Shown here piece by piece: positions 5,184-5,238 of a stretch of 5,238 nucleotides of DNA (within the stretch, counting starts at the first letter, position 1; every line of letters begins with the position of its first letter). Both the position numbers and the translations under genes were made by a program. The DNA is from Chloroflexota bacterium. GTDB taxonomy: Bacteria; Chloroflexota; Anaerolineae; Anaerolineales; UBA11579. Location of the stretch: positions 13,207 to 18,444 of the forward strand of contig DNGN01000031.1 in the NCBI GenBank assembly GCA_003486225.1, in the 5' to 3' direction. Under the pieces are notes generated by a model. The model saw nothing but the letters and a program-made list of their open reading frames with translations, did not search any database and had not been told where the DNA came from.

Positions 5184-5238
5184 TCACTCAAAGATTTGTT
5201 CAGGAGTTTGACTCCAGGCATTCGGCTGGTTGGGGAGC
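5184..5238 (-). other. Right-edge segment, possible tail of another - strand gene
   Basis: One - strand frame is open from the window edge and ends at TGA 5184-5186, reading NQPNAWSQTPEQIFE at its end. The other two frames stop at 5200-5202 and further in. The fragment is too short to name or confirm. A short dyad, GGAGT-TTG-ACTCC, lies at 5203-5215 within it. Confidence 0.2.

Overview
The window carries six protein genes at roughly 50% G+C. One on the + strand is cut by the left edge, and five lie on the - strand. Gene content and protein style (LysM fused to an APH-type kinase, tandem-GNAT acetyltransferase, a TrpRS with a TGDRPTG/HLGH signature) suggest an environmental bacterium, most plausibly Chloroflexota/Anaerolineae. 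That placement rests on general resemblance and not on a search. No rRNA, tRNA, CRISPR or insertion sequence is visible.

Layout. (1) 1-1464 (+): C-terminal part of a membrane protein with half a LysM domain, a Pro/Glu/Thr-rich linker, one transmembrane helix and an APH-like kinase domain. (2) 1505-1550: strong hairpin flanked by A and T runs, a bidirectional terminator between convergent genes. (3) 3389-1610 (-): a compact three-gene run, read right to left: a SelW/Rdx selenoprotein, tryptophanyl-tRNA synthetase (trpS) and D-aminoacyl-tRNA deacylase (dtd), with gaps of 25 and 3 bases. (4) 3390-3613: intergenic control region with an extended -10 promoter and a perfect 8-bp inverted repeat around the predicted transcription start. 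(5) 4639-3614 (-): tandem-GNAT acetyltransferase with a near-perfect Shine-Dalgarno. (6) 5082-4801 (-): small six-cysteine protein of unknown function. (7) 5083-5238: promoter-like sequence and possibly the tail of another gene.

The main discovery is at 3135-3389. A conventional gene call gives only a 62-residue protein that lacks the redox motif of its family. Reading through one in-frame TGA (3351-3353) adds 22 residues, supplies a CxxU motif (Cys-Ala-Ala-Sec), and starts at an ATG behind a GGAGG ribosome-binding site. Just downstream of the TGA is a perfect 6-bp hairpin with the spacing and loop guanine expected of a bacterial SECIS element. This is strong sequence evidence for a selenocysteine-containing SelW-like redox protein, and it predicts that the organism has SelA, SelB, selC and SelD elsewhere.

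The selW-trpS-dtd run joins a thiol/selenol redox protein to tRNA charging and to removal of mischarged D-amino acids. Any functional link beyond co-transcription is inference. The LysM-TM-kinase protein is topologically like a receptor kinase (wall-binding outside, kinase inside) but uses an APH-type kinase fold. It is the second point of interest.
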